The notes beneath the pieces were generated by a model, which saw only the letters and a program-made list of their open reading frames with translations, had not been told where the DNA came from and did no database searches. A program made the position numbers and the translations under genes. A stretch of 64,000 bases of DNA from positions 62,001-126,000 of the forward strand of contig VDMD01000032.1 of assembly GCA_007026445.1 (NCBI GenBank). Direction: 5' to 3'. The stretch is from Schizophyllum amplum (Eukaryota > Basidiomycota > Agaricomycetes > Agaricales > Schizophyllaceae). Within the stretch, counting starts at the first letter, position 1. Every line of letters starts with the position of its first letter. This document shows, one piece after another, positions 33,253-45,745 of the stretch.

Positions 33253-33395
33253 TACGTGAAGGGGCACGTGTACGTGAAAGGGTACGTGTACGTGCAGGGG
33301 TACGTGTACGTGAGGGGATACGTGTACGTGCAGGGGTACGTGTACGTGAAGGGATACGTGTACGTGAAGGGGTATGTATGTGTACGTGAAAGGGT
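33253..33395 (+). repeat. 18-bp minisatellite
   Basis: Seven full copies and a partial copy of TACGTGAAGGGGTACGTG with variants. Translated on the plus strand it gives YVKGYV hexamers inside an open frame at 32,941-33,465, which begins at a GTG and consists largely of repeats; I do not call that frame a gene. Confidence 0.9.
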
Positions 33396-33399
33396 GAGC

Positions 33400-33969
33400 A
33401 CTGTACTTGCGATGTTGCGATTCCTATTCACACTCCACTCATCTCGACGATCTCAGGCGACGTAGATTCACGCTACTGACGTCGCATTCCAGGCTTCTTT
33501 TTGGGCGCGTCAACGGAAACAAGGTCAACTCGAACCCGGAACTACTGTAATTCACCAACCTCGTTGTCTCAAGCTTCACCGCGTATCCCGCCATCGGTCT
33601 CCTTCTCCCGCTCGGCGCTCAAGCAAGTGCAGGATCCGTACGCCTGCGGCAGGTATCGACACTGCCGTCGTCTTTTTAGTGCTCTTATATATGGTGAGAC
33701 TCCCCACTTCTATGTTCGTGTTTTCTAACGCCGCGAAGAGCTCACCATGTCTTGAAGGACGTAACCGAGGGGGCTCTGGAAGTTTTTGCGTAATCCTACT
33801 ATGTCTGTCATCCTTGTGAGCGTACAATCTTTCTTCTCTCCTTTCTACCCAGCTTCGTCACTGCTGTCAATTTGCGGTTCATCCTCTTTCACATTGCGTG
33901 CCACTACACATCAAAACCTGTCCGTCGTGGTAAGTCATATTCTAGTCTGTCGCTCCTACATTCTCCCCG
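33400..33969. other. Spacer, nothing recognised
   Basis: No frame above background; probably 3' flank of the minus-strand MYND gene. Confidence 0.4.
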
Positions 33970-35854
33970 TCACTGTACCGCACAATCCGCTGTCATGACA
34001 TTCTCCAGCCAATGCATCGTCGTTCTCGCCACATACACTCCGCCATAATACATTGGTCGACGGTCGATGCAAGCCATGATCGTGACGGTGCCATTCGCAA
34101 CGTCGCAGTCACTCCTCAAGACATCCCAGGTGGGCGGCGCCGCTCCCAAATCGATGATGACATCGTATGCCTCGTTTCCCGGCGAGGCACCAATCTGCAT
34201 ATCCTGGATCGCTTGTAGCATCTCCGGCGCATGCACGCGCGCGTACTCGCGGCCGTAGAGCACCAAAAAGCGCGCGTCGAAGGCACTAAGGTCGTCGCCT
34301 ACGTAAGATCTGGTCAGTCACGATAGCAAACTCAAGTTTTGAGTCCGAAAAGACGTACTATCTGGAAGCAAGACCGCTCGGTCGTCGGCGCAACCTTTCC
34401 TGTGCGAAGGCCACGCCTTGCGCTGGCACTCTCGTGAGCAGTACCGGGCTGTAAAACACCCCTTACAGCGGCGTAGTCGCGGGGGGTCGTCTTCTGCAGC
34501 CGAAGAACACTAGAGAGAGAGAGACTTTCAATATGTCTTCAGCGCCACGAAAGATCGTACTCACGCCATCGTAGCCACAGTTGGTCTTGTATGTCGAGCG
34601 CAAAAGGCCCAGCCTGTCCAGGATAGTATCATTGATCGCGTCCGCATCCTCGAAGCCGGTGTATATGAGGTCCCCTACGCTCCCACTGGCGACGAGAGCG
34701 CGCAGGACGTCGACGTACACGGTCTGTCGCGCTATGAAGCGCAGCGTCTGCGCCAGAATAAGACCGTCCGGGCCCTGGTCCCCGACGCTGCGGTAGAGGG
34801 AGACGATAGGCCAGACGACGCCGGCGCGCAGTGCCCAAGTCATGGACCGCCTGTCGTCGGAGGCGAGGCCAGACCCCCAGACGTCGAGGAGTATGCCGCA
34901 CAGGAGCCCCGCCTCGTGCTGTAGGTTGGGACCGGCCTCCAGCTTCTGCAGCAGCTGTACGAGCGCCAGGGTGACGTCCTTGGGGTGGTTGGGTATGCGC
35001 ATCAACTCGCCTGCGAGAACTCCGACGAGTAGAAGCTGCCTGGAGAGAGGGGAGCTTCTTCCCGGCTTGACGTCTGCGACTCCTGCAAGGATGCGGGCGT
35101 GTTCAACGGCATGCCGATACAGTCGGCGCGGCCTGTTCCCGACCACCTCTCGAAGGATACTGAGCGCATGGGGGTCGGCGTCCTCGAGCAGCAAACCGGG
35201 TTTATTGATGCCGGTCTTCCAGAGAGCATGCCGCAGCACAATTTCAGCCAGCATGGAGAGGCTCTCAAAGTGGTCGTCGTCCACGGCGATTCCGGATATG
35301 TCGCAGTACGAGCGGTAGTGCAGCCAGAACATGAACAGCATGCGGTAGATCAGCGAGTTCTCTGCGAAGAGGTCGAGATGGGTCCTTTTGAGATAGAACA
35401 GGAGAAACGTGGCGCGGACTACAGTGGGAATAGGAAGTTCTTTGACAACCTCGCTCCCGAGGTGGCAATAATGCATAGGATGGAGGAAGTCAAGCCAGAG
35501 TAAGAGGCGAGGCCACGCGTCGCGCACGCAGCTGGCAACGTCTTGCATCATCGCCATTGATTCGACTTCAGATAGCGATCTGGAGAGCCACTTGGTGCGG
35601 CCAGCATCGTCCGTACCGATCCAGGAGAGAATGTCGCTCAGGGCTTCGATGTGTAGGGTCACACGACGTACGGGAATCGACTTGAAGAAGGCGACAGCGT
35701 TCTCGAGTGGCAGCTGAGGATCGACGCGGAGATCCTCATGGATGAGTGGCGAGCGAAGTAGAAATTTGACCTGTTGTAGTGTGTCTGTGGTAGGCCATTC
35801 AGCGAGCTTGGCGACCAAGATGGTCAGTCCGACGGTACGGCTCACGCGCTGCAT
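33970..35854 (-). CDS. MYND-type zinc-finger protein (3 exons)
   Basis: Spliced model of 589 aa: exons 34565-35854, 34359-34509 and 33970-34298; introns of 55 and 60 nt. Residues 1-425 form a leucine-rich helical region with no named domain. The MYND finger spans the first splice junction: C426, C431, C445, C448, C454, C458, H466 and C470, within LRRCKGCFTARYCSRECQRK, the classical spacing. About 120 residues follow, ending in MTADCAVQ. MYND fingers mediate protein-protein contacts, often with proline-rich partners; Agaricomycete genomes carry many proteins of this layout with unknown roles. The splice junction inside the finger supports the model, because only the spliced frame restores the metal ligands. 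Confidence 0.9.
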
Positions 35855-36140
35855 AACAGCGTTCTATGTCTTGCCAATGGAAGTTGGTGTTCGGCCTTGG
35901 GAATGCTCATGTTTAGTGGCTTCGCAGTGGCATCGTGAGGGAAAGACCTCTGAAAAAGCATGGACCGGCAAGAAAGGATCTCGGAAGGAAAAGCCATTGT
36001 GACAAAAGGAGACCAACGGCGGCAAAGACCAACGGCGGCAAAGGCCGGCCGGCGGAGTCGTGACGCGTGGTTCAACGCGATCATGTGACATGACTTCGGT
36101 TATTCGGTCCGCGTCTTGTCCTCGACCATCATCTATCAAC

Positions 36141-36542
36141 ATGTCGCTCGTATCTCGCTCTCATAATGTAACTAAGACGACCGCCTCTTCTGATTTCTCT
36201 TCTTCTCTTGGATCTTTTCACTCAACAAGAATATCTTTGCCGCCGAAACTGCGCGATGAGGCCGATCCCGCAAACCTGCAGTGGCTCAGGTCAGCGAGAA
36301 GGCCGACGACACAGAAGAACATGACGGAGTGCCATACCTACGGGTCGTTCCGCCTATGAATAAGCCCTGCTGGAAGGAAAGGGCTGCCAGTACGTCGTGC
36401 TCTGTTCAAACTCGCACATTAACTGATCTGCTGCACAGCTCACTGGGGCACCTCCGTGGGCCGTCGAGGTCCTGACGGAGCAGAAAATGCCTTCGACTCC
36501 TTGGCATATGACATCGTCAAGTCGACCTTCGATGACTTATAA
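36141..36542 (+). CDS. Small hypothetical protein (3 exons, exon 1 uncertain)
   Basis: Exon 2 (36290-36389) and exon 3 (36439-36542) join through a 49-nt GT-AG intron and read VSEKADDTEEHDGVPYLRVV, then a segment with MNKPCWKERAATHWGTSVGR, ending FDSLAYDIVKSTFDDL and a stop. Composition is typical of a real protein, and neither exon is the longest open frame locally. The proposed first exon (36141-36167, MSLVSRSHN) joined by a 122-nt intron is a guess. About 76 aa in total. Family not recognised; the W/H/G-rich middle could be part of a small domain. It lies between the MYND gene and the Hsp70-like gene. Confidence 0.5.
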
Positions 36543-39348
36543 CTTTCGACATCTCAGTACACCGCATACCTCGCAGTTCATTCAGTCCTATCGTCGGTCG
36601 CTGACCGATCTTTGGGCTGAGAATACGAAGTTGGGGTTTATCCACGAGTTACACTTCGCGATAGCGGGCGTGAACCGTCAGACCCACCGGTGCGTCCATA
36701 CACGCTCGCTCTCACGCCTCCTGGGCACTGACGCGCGCTTTATATTCAGTATAAGCTCTCGCCCATACTACGTGCTTTGGAGGCGTTCACGATGCGGACC
36801 TTCGCTGGTACCTCTAGGGGTGTTTCGAACGTGTTCTAGTCGAGAGGAGCGCATGAATCCGCCCGTTCAATCCCATAGTTCGCCAGCCTCGCTGGCCGTC
36901 GCGCCGAGATACTCAACTCATCCACCCGCCTAAATGAATTCATCGACCGGTCATCTGACCCCGTCCGCAGGTCGACGCCTGACTACGCGCCCTGAGGGTA
37001 GAAGGTCAGTGGCGAGCAAGTCCAGCTTTCTACGCCCAAAATCACACAGTGCGTATCTCCTGGTTGGCGCGAGTCGCTTTTTGTTCTTCTGCCGTCCCGC
37101 GAGACTGAATTCGTACCAAAAAGCGGGCGCTAATCACGTACACAAGCTCTCGCATTGCTTGCCACTTGGTCAGAGCCAGACGACCATAGAGCATCCGTCG
37201 TGCTATCCGTCCGCATTTCCAAGTATGAGCCTTCACAAGAATGAGAAGGGGAACTTTGAGAAGACGTTGATCGGCGTCGACAAGACCGTATCGCTTTGGT
37301 TTCCTGCAGAATTCATTGTCATTACTGTGTAGTAGAGCTAAGGAATTCCTGCGTTTCTGTGTGCGAATAACAATAGTACGGCGGTGGTGGCATGAAGCAA
37401 GCCAAATTCGTGGGAAAACTCGAATCGCGCATCCTGTCCCCGACTGCTTCGTTCACGCCTCTGCGTCTACGTCGCCTTCACTCATCCTCAACTTTTGTTC
37501 GCTCGTTGCTTGCTTTCCTCTATACCTGGAATTGCATTTATGAGCAGGAAGACGGACATGCTACTCGGTTGTTGCAAGGACTCGGACGAACATCTGGACC
37601 CTGGGTGCGCTGCCTAGTCATCGCGCCTTACGACGCGCCTTGGAAATTGGACGACGCCGCGCGTTCACATTTGAACATGGCCTCTTGAACATCAGTGTGT
37701 TGTTGTACCTGTGGACCGAACGACGTCCGTCGTGGACCGACAAGCTACTCGGAAAGCGAAGGGGAACATCGATCAGGTGCGTGTCGGCTGCGCTCGCGCC
37801 GCGATCCACTCTGACTACGCACAGGCATCCTCGGTATATCCTCAGACTGCTTCTCAATGCCTCGTCCACCAGACGAGCGCGGACGACCAGGCCAAGGACT
37901 GACCCCCGTCGATCCTTCGCCGCTATTGGTTGCGACACAAGCAGGAAGGAAGAAACCTCGCCCCTTGGTGTTCTCTGGCGCCTGACTCCCAACCTCTGCT
38001 CTGTTTCAAGAACGCCAACCTCGACTCCCCCGCCTTCCATCGCCCCCTCACTATGTTCAAGATGACGCAGCTTCCATTTGTTGCGGAAGTTCCTTCGTGT
38101 GCCCAGCGCGCCGGTGCACCTTGCGCGAAATCGGTTACGCATACTTTCTCTGAAACTCGCTTCACGGACGAACAGCCGACGGACAGCCAACGGACATAGC
38201 GTGCACCGATCCCACTTGTAGGACCAGGCGGATCCTCGTCGTTCGATCCTCGGTGCGTTACGCCCATCCCTAGGGATATTTCCGCATACTCACCATCACC
38301 ACAGGCCATGAGTCACGAAAGACATCGCGGACGAGCTGGATACTAGACTTGCGCGCAGGTACCTTGACGCGATATAGCGAACACCTTCTCTGAACGAATA
38401 CGTACGCCCAATACATTGGATGACTTTCGAAAACCACATATCCTCCATATCACAACGCAACGTGTGAGCCGTCGCGCGCGATCCTGCTGAGGGCTGTGGG
38501 CAGGCTCGTAAGACGACCGAGCTGATACGCCCACGTCCGGTGCTCGTAGCTCAAGATTGACATGCTCTCCTTTCATTCCCTGTATCTCACGAGCTCCTCA
38601 TATTAAACGTTGCCAGCGCCGTCTGAATCTTCACTAGGTATACCGATGGAACGCCCTTCTGCTGATCTATGCATGGGTACGTGTACTCGCCCTTCGCGTA
38701 TGCCTTCGCTCATTGCTCCTCCTTCTAGTTCAATTGTCAGACATCGCCCTCAGTGCATACCGTACGCTGCGTGGCGGCAGGGGCGGCTGGCAGGCCTGCT
38801 CAGTGATTGAAGACCGGCGGTCGGCATCCTCATATGTTCTGATGACTGTAAGGAACTGGCTCTTCTCGCGCTAGACCATGGTGAGTTCGAGGCTGCTGTG
38901 CGCCTTCACGACGTTAATTCATGATGAATAGAGGGCTGGGGATCAACAGCCTGCTTGTGGAGATGGTACGCTCTCGTCGATGTTACCCTCCCTCTCATCA
39001 ACGTCAGCGCTGTCCAGTAGGTGCGTGACTCGAAGTCCACAGTCGGTGCGGCCTCGGGCGAATGTGACTTACTGCAACGCTCGCTGCGGCGGCTTAGGAC
39101 GTCGTTGCTCTGCAGGAGAGCACCCGTCCACTGGGTCTAGAGCTCGACAAAGATTGACATCTGCACGAGTCGTCCTATTGTATATCGTCCCCATGCCCAA
39201 AAATATCAGATGCAAAGGAGATACGAGAGCATGAGCGCGAAGCGTGCGTATACAAAACCAAGAATACAAGAGAGCTGGCGCCTCAGCGAAAATGTCCAAT
39301 GTATCGATACATCCGCCTACAGACAAAGCTTGACCGCGGTACGGGAAT
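36543..39348. other. Intergenic region, no supportable gene
   Basis: Many short frames on both strands, none with a recognisable motif. A phrase at about 37,225-37,320 (NEKGNFEKTLIGVDKTVSLW) is protein-like but isolated. Possibly decayed genes or unrecognised small genes. Confidence 0.35.
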
Positions 39349-41897
39349 TCAGGTTCGCGAAGCCGACGCGCGACATGGCTCAGGCCGGCTCATCAGGATA
39401 CACGACTTGCATGGGTGACCTATGGATGCATATGCGTTAGAAGGCATCCCCTCGATTAGCGGCGTCCCGTACCTCTGCTCTACACCCTATGTACGTGTTT
39501 TAGCGTGCGCATATACAGTGCAGTACTTAGTATTTCACACTTACATCTTCTTCCCAGCGTAGCTGCGCCTTGAATTCGGTGAGGCCAAAGAAGAGTACCA
39601 CGCCGAGATCAAACTTGTAGTATGCGACGCCAGACGCATCATGCAAAGGGTCCATGCTGTGAATTATCTGAGAGATATCTCTCGTGAGCGTGCACAGTAT
39701 CTGGAAATTGGCTGCGCACAATATTAATCAGCCGTCGATACGTAGATATCATGGATGTGCACTTGCCCATATCCTCGTCCACCCAGTCCGGCAATGAATT
39801 GCCAGAATGGCGTAATATGCGGGTCCTATGCCGGGTGTCCGCATGAGATGCGTCGTGTATAAAGGAGAGGGCGTTTCTTGCGAATTCTTCTGTCTCCGAG
39901 ACTTGTCTACCCTGAGGGAGAGAATCAATGAGCCACTGTACAGTACGTCAGATCAATAGCAGACGAACCGCGTGTACCAAGGGAAGGAAGCTTCCGGAGA
40001 GACGTTCGTCTCCGAGACGATTGGTGTATACCTTAGCCCGACGCTTCCTATGCTCCGCATTATCGGTGTCGTAAGGCACGGAGACCACAACACCGTAAGT
40101 GAATCTCGCTACTCGAGCGGAGACCTGTCGCTGGAGAGTATGCAGCACCCCGCCCTCCGCTACTGCCTTGTTCCTATTCGAGGTCGTCAACAACGGGACT
40201 TGGCACAGCACTTGAAGCACACACTTACATGCAGCTCTCAGGACGACAGATTGCTATTCCGAGCGGACCCAGTGTCTCTTGCAGTTGAGTGTACAGGTAG
40301 GCTGATGCGGCAAAGCCCCCAACCAGAAAGACCGTCTGTACGATCGCTGATCAGCGGCCGACACAGGCATGCGACTGGAGATACAAACCTTGACAGGGCA
40401 CTTAGCGGCTTCTCGCTGCGCAAGTACTCCTTGCGCAATGGCCACGACAGATGGGTCGAAGAACGAAGCGACGTCCGCTCTACAGTGCCCGACAGCGCCG
40501 AAGTTGAGTTCATTGTCGAGCATGAAATACGAAACCGTCCGACTCACCCGGGTAATGTCAGTTTCCCCGCCTTAATGTCGAAGGGTGGATCGTTGTCTCG
40601 GGATGTACCGAACTTGATGTAGACGGGTATCTTTGCATTTTTGAAGGTGTGCTTAGTCTTCGTGTCAAAGACGGTAAGCATGTCGTCGACAGAGTCGAGA
40701 TACTTCGAGCCGTCCAAGTGACCTGCGTGGATTGAAGATTCTCCGTGATCAACAGGCTTTCAACTCGCGGACAAAGGACCCATACCTCGCAGGTAATCTT
40801 CCGCGTTGTATCGAACCAGGATCGATCCTTGGAAGGCGCCTATATGTCAGGAGGTATGAGAGGTCGCGCCAAGGTGGGTTGCATATCGCGAGACTTACAT
40901 CGAGCGGGCGCGATCTCGACATATGAGATCTCATTCGACATGGACTTGCGTGCGTAAGCGCTCATGTCGATGGTACCTCCGCCTGCGTCAACGATGATAA
41001 CGCCCTCGTCCTTGATATCTCGGCTGAATAAGTAGTTCAGAACGCGCTCGAGAGATCTTACTCACCTCCATCTCCCTGTCCATGAGCCCTTTCGCGAGGC
41101 AGAAGTTGAGACTTGCTTCGCCCTCCGTCACGAACGAGACTCTCCCGCGTCCCGCATCATTATCTGGCACAATACCAGCGTCCACCGCCGCGAGCCGCAT
41201 CTGACTCTGTTGCCGCCCCTCCCATCCATTGGGATGCGTCAGTACGAGGTCAAAGGTATCAGCAAACGCCGTCCAGAATTGAGCGCCGGAAGGTTGGGTC
41301 TCCTGAATATACGTCTTGGTGCATTTGAACATGTAGCGCAGAAAGTCGGCGAACACGTCGAAGGCTGTTTTGTTGAAGGGAAGCGGAGGGAGTCTTGAGA
41401 GCTTCTGTGAAGGATCAATGGCGCGGGGTCGCATGTGTAGCTTGAACCTGCGAAGCTAGCTGATTAGTAATCAGAGGGCTCATGGGCCAAGACCTGATGT
41501 CGTACCATTCCGCCTTCATCCATCCCTCGTCCTCGGCGCGTTCTTGGATATCATCCTGGAGCGCTTCCGCACCCACATCCCGCACTTCGCCATCCGCGTC
41601 GTATAAGACAATTGACGGGATCTTAGAGTCACCGCCGGCGTGCTCTTGCGCGGGGTACCTGCGCACTGAGGTCAACGAGAGAAAACAGGTTCACAGAACA
41701 TTCTCGTCACCGATTGACGCCGGAGACCTGCGGAACCTTTCCTGGTTCTAGGATACTTGGAATGACAGCGATCAGAAAAATCCTGCAATTCACATCTGGT
41801 CCTCATACCTGTAGGAGGCGCCGCTGAATGTCGTGCCCACATCGATCGTTATGATGAGCTTGCGAGTTTTCCCGTCGTACGGTTTTCTGTCGGACAT
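39349..41897 (-). CDS. Hsp70-like ATPase, HSPA12-type (13 exons)
   Basis: Spliced model of about 625 aa: exons 41809-41897, 41711-41755, 41658-41494, 41447-41062, 41018-40899, 40839-40786, 40722-40548, 40479-40389, 40335-40229, 40173-39978, 39911-39767, 39711-39545 and 39486-39349. The actin/Hsp70 nucleotide-binding motifs are present: phosphate-1 IDVGTTFSGASY (18-29), phosphate-2 VIIVDAGGGTIDMSAY (235-250) and the adenosine motif TVFLVGGFAASAYL (376-389). There is no canonical DnaK peptide-binding domain, as in the HSPA12 branch, which is expanded in basidiomycetes; cellular role unknown. The intron before exon 12 starts GC (GGCAAGT). The intron at 41,019-41,061 is only 43 nt and its ends are my best frame-restoring choice. 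The last exon is tentative: without it the protein stops five codons past WEED. Confidence 0.88.
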
Positions 41898-42096
41898 GAT
41901 GCGGGAAGGCAAGGATGATTCAGAGTCGGCGCTTAAGGGGAGCGTGTGATCAACGTGTTGACCTGCTCGTGACCGATAGGCGCCCCAACGCCGTGCGAAC
42001 GTTACGCTCCTTCTTCGCTCTTTGCTTTCACGTAGAAGTCGCGAAAAAGCGATGCAGGTGCTGGCGTGGTCATTGCGGTGGCCGAGTTGGAGGTGA

Positions 42097-43493
42097 GCTG
42101 CTGCACAGGATCACGAACATGATTTCACCGGCGGATTCAGCGACATTCGGACTCGACAAGAGACAAGCAGCACTATCACACCCCGTCGTCGCTCATCATC
42201 GTTTTCGCAATCGCTCAATCTTCAGCAGACGCACGAGCGCTTCGGACCAACTCGCTTACCTCCGGAGCCCGTTGTCCTTGGCGGTTACCGCGATCTCCAA
42301 CGAGACCGATGCCAAACTTGCGATCATCATGAAAATGCTGGACCGTATCCCTGCCAAAACGCGACTGATCCCCAGGGAGTCCGGAGTGCGTTTTTCACCC
42401 AACAGCGCCGCACACACGAAGGCAAGAGTCATGAAAGCAACGGCCAACGCCTGCATGATGAAGTCGACCGGTTGCGCAACCGTATGGACGTAGCGGACAG
42501 ACGACGCAACGATGCAGAGCAAAGCGCGGTCGCCGCCAAGGCAGATCGCGACCACTGGCGTAATGAGGTCCGCAAACGTGACGAAGACATTCGCCGCCTG
42601 GAGCAGCAAACTATCGACAAGCAGCCCCCCTTGCAGACGGCGCATCCCGATGCGCTGGCAGAACGCGACGTGGTTCGTAAAGTCGAGCAGCTGAACGAAG
42701 AGATATTTCAGCTAGCCGCGCTTATGGCTGATTGGGCGATTCCCTTACCGGATGGCCAGATGAGCGAGACGGATCGCAGAACCGCGTACAGGAAGGCGCG
42801 TGTCATGCTCGGAGATGTTCTTCACGGTGTCATGCGAAAGGCGCGGGATAGGCGCAACGATGCCATCCTTACGTTGTCGCTTCAGGCTGCAGTCTGTCGC
42901 CTCTGCAGCAATCAGATGAGCAGGTGGACACGTATGAGCGAGGAACTGGAATCTGAGCTGCGTACTGTGTTCGATGCTATGCGTCGATCTGGTGAGCGTC
43001 GATATATGTTTTCATGGTGGTGGTGGTCGCTAATATATGTTTATCAGAGGACTCACACGTCGCGGATGAGTGGAAGAGACTCACAACAAAGCATCTTACA
43101 CGCGATGACAATCATCAACCCCCTCCAGACGACGTACTACGCGCGATCGATCCGGTCCTGCAAGCAGGCTCACTGTCCATCCCACAAGACAAGCATAGCC
43201 TGCTTCATGACGAGGCGACCTCCATCATGAAACTCTGCGTCGAGCTTCGCCACGACATCCACGTTGGCATCACCTCCAGGCATCTCGAGGTCACTCTGCC
43301 CAGCTGCGGAGACACGTACGCCAGCGCTTTCATGGAGGTAGAAGAGGGGAAGGTCAAGGAGGGGGAGAGTGTTGCGGCGTGCGTCGCGCTGGGGATTGTG
43401 AGGTACAACGAAGGCGCGCCGCCGCACGGTCTGCTGAAGGCGAAAGTCCTCGTACAGTCGACGATCAAGAACATACTAGCATGTAGCACCTGA
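42097..43493 (+). CDS. Coiled-coil protein (2 exons, 5' end unresolved)
   Basis: Exon 1 is open from 42,097 (after a TGA) to 42,991 and exon 2 runs 43,048-43,493, joined by a 56-nt GT-AG intron that restores the frame (G|AG, giving EDSHVADEW). No ATG lies in frame before 42,484, so either translation starts there or an upstream exon is missing. The protein has a basic, serine-rich start, LPPEPVVLGGYRDLQRD, then a heptad-like coiled coil (RLRNRMDVADRRRNDAEQ, KRDEDIRRLEQQ), then LNEEIFQLAALMADW and helical segments. This layout is common among lineage-specific Agaricomycete proteins of unknown function. It is divergently oriented to the Hsp70-like gene, with starts about 200-600 bp apart. Confidence 0.7.
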
Positions 43494-44088
43494 CGGATCA
43501 GATGGCGCCTCTGAGCCATCCAAATATCCCCATAAATATGACCCAGCCTAGGTGTACGACTTGATCAGGATGTCATAGACACGCCGAGATATGAGCACGT
43601 ACGTGTGACAATAATGTTCAACGTAGCTCCAGGTTGTATATAACCATTGGCTTGGACGTTGGCGAAGTACCAGAGACTTCTGACGTTACCGCAGCCGAGG
43701 CGAAAAAAAATCTGAAAGATCCGGATTGTCACAGGCATGCACTCACGGGCCAAGGAAGTTATAGCAGGACATCTGAGATGATAACATAGGTGTGGGATAC
43801 ATTCACTGGGAATCCGTCCGAAGGCGTTGAGCAGATGTTTGTGCTGACTCGGGCAAGACGAACCTGAGAATAAAAGGCAGGACGCGAATGGTCACGCATC
43901 ACGAGAAATGTGACGTGACGTGACGCCGCCGACGCGACCTCCCGGGCAGGCTGCCAGTTAACAGCAGGCGCCAGGAAAGTAAAGGGCTCGATAAACTTCC
44001 AACAAATTCGCACCTCGACGTCAGACTACTATGTACTTCATGGAACTTTGAAAGAGGAAAATGAATCATAAGCAACTTAAAGCAAGTA
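43494..44088. other. Intergenic, no gene supported
   Basis: Minus-strand frames at 43,565-43,753 and 43,759-44,013 look partly protein-like (for example FRLGCGNVRSLWYFANVQA) but no consistent spliced model emerged. Confidence 0.35.
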
Positions 44089-45745
44089 TCACCCGGCCAG
44101 CTCGCCTGTGCCAGCGCTGGCAAGTGCATGACGAAATCCGAACAACATCGCCTCGTAGTAGACAAAACTACTTGCCCATGTCTGTGCCTCCTTCTTACGC
44201 AATACCGGCAACATCTTGTCGACGAATTTCCAAGCCGCCATCCTCTCTCGCGTCACCTCTCCATGGCCGACAAAGTCAATGTCGTCTTCCTCGTCGTCCT
44301 CTATACCCCCCTTGTACTGCACCTTCTCAAGATTGGGGAACAATTGCGAGAGGAAAAGGGCGACCTCCTGTGGGTCCTCAATCGGCGCGTCACCGACGCT
44401 GAGCGTTTTTAGGCTGAGGTGGCGTATCGTCGGGCTCGAGTCGACGCTTGGGATGACGGCGGCGGTGAGGGGAAGTGTGAAATGGGTGACATTTCCGCAA
44501 CCCATGGCAAAGGAGTGCAGCGTGCTCAGAGTGCAAAGCCGCGCGCCGCCGCTTCGATAGATATTCATGCCGATCATGAAGCGTTTCATTCGGGGCCACC
44601 ACTTCGCAAGTTGCGCGAATTCTCCATCGTTGATATCTGTCTGCCATGGTCCACGCACTGTAACGTCCAGCAGATTCTGGAAATGCGCGAGAGGTGCGAG
44701 ATGCTCGAAGCGTAACGGCCATCTGTCCGGGTCGCTGATGCCGAAGTCGATGAGAAGTTCGAGCAGACCGAGGGCCTCGCAGTGCTCCCGCATACAGCGT
44801 ATCGTATGCAGGAGTTCATCCGGAGAGCTGCTCGTGTAGGGCGTCAGGGAGAGCGTGTTGATGCGGCGCATGGTCCAGGAGCATAGTATGGTGTCGACGA
44901 CGGGCAGATGAATGCCGCAGAGCATGAGGTAGGACAGCGAGGGGAAAGAATTATTGGGTAGTATGGGCTTGTTTTGATCGGACTCGAAGCATCGGATGCT
45001 TATCGAGGAGAGCGACGGCAGCCGCGCTAGGGACGGGAGCACGGCCAGCCCCATTCGTCCTAGGCGGAGGTTGACGCCCGTCAGAGACTGCCACCCGAGA
45101 GTGCCGCAGGCCAGGTCTGATGTGGTACCACCTGTGGTATCTTCCAACTTACTGCAGTCGCAGTCCAACCATTCGAGTCCTGGGCACGCCTCAGCGATGC
45201 GCGTGAAGCCGATGCCTTGTGGCCATGGTCCTGTGACTTGCAGAACTCTCAGCGACGGCGGGATGAGTCGAAGATAGAATCGAGTGCGCGTGAGTCGCGG
45301 GTCACGGTGCATATTGAGGCTGAGGCTCCGCAGCCGGGGTAGTAAGGTGAACGGCGGCGGGCAGCCGTACATGGAATGCAGGACAGCTGCCGCGTACGGG
45401 GTATTGTATTCTTCACGCATTGATAACACCTTCACTAGACAGGATCGCCTCAGTACGGGGGTCCAATCCACCGGAGTAAGCGGTCTGGTGAAGTTCTGAC
45501 GAGCTGTAAGAGTGTGTTCGTTGAGGGAGGGGAATTTGACGCACGAACAAGGAAGGCAACAGGTACCACAAGTCGGCAGGCATTAGGCAAAGGAGCGGAA
45601 GCAAGCTGTCTAGGGTTTCCCAGAGATAGATGTTTGCTACATCGCTCCAATCCCGAGAGACGCGAGACAGCTTGCTGAGCGCGTCCCGCGACATTTCGGC
45701 GCAGATGGCGTGACGAATTTCCGGGACGCGTAATGCTCTATGCAT
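44089..45745 (-). CDS. F-box/LRR-like protein (2 exons)
   Basis: Spliced model of 535 aa: exons 45545-45745 and 44089-45495, with a 49-nt GT-AG intron that joins PSLF to NFTRPLTPVDW. The N-terminus MHRALRVPEIRHAICAEMSR through IYLWETLDSLLPLL (about 1-52) is the F-box pattern of Agaricomycetes. The body has repeated leucine-rich strands typical of LRR domains (LRSLSLNMHRDPRL, LEWLDCDCSKL, LSSISIRCFES). A late acidic stretch reads EDDEEDDIDF. The family is thought to recruit substrates to SCF ubiquitin ligase through Skp1; the target is unknown. Such genes are highly multiplied in basidiomycetes. The intron is needed: the F-box and the LRR body are otherwise in different frames. Confidence 0.88.

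Noticed and set aside
32941..33465. 174-codon frame with YVKGYV repeats
   Set aside because: Starts at GTG and is formed almost entirely by minisatellites; no splice or promoter support.
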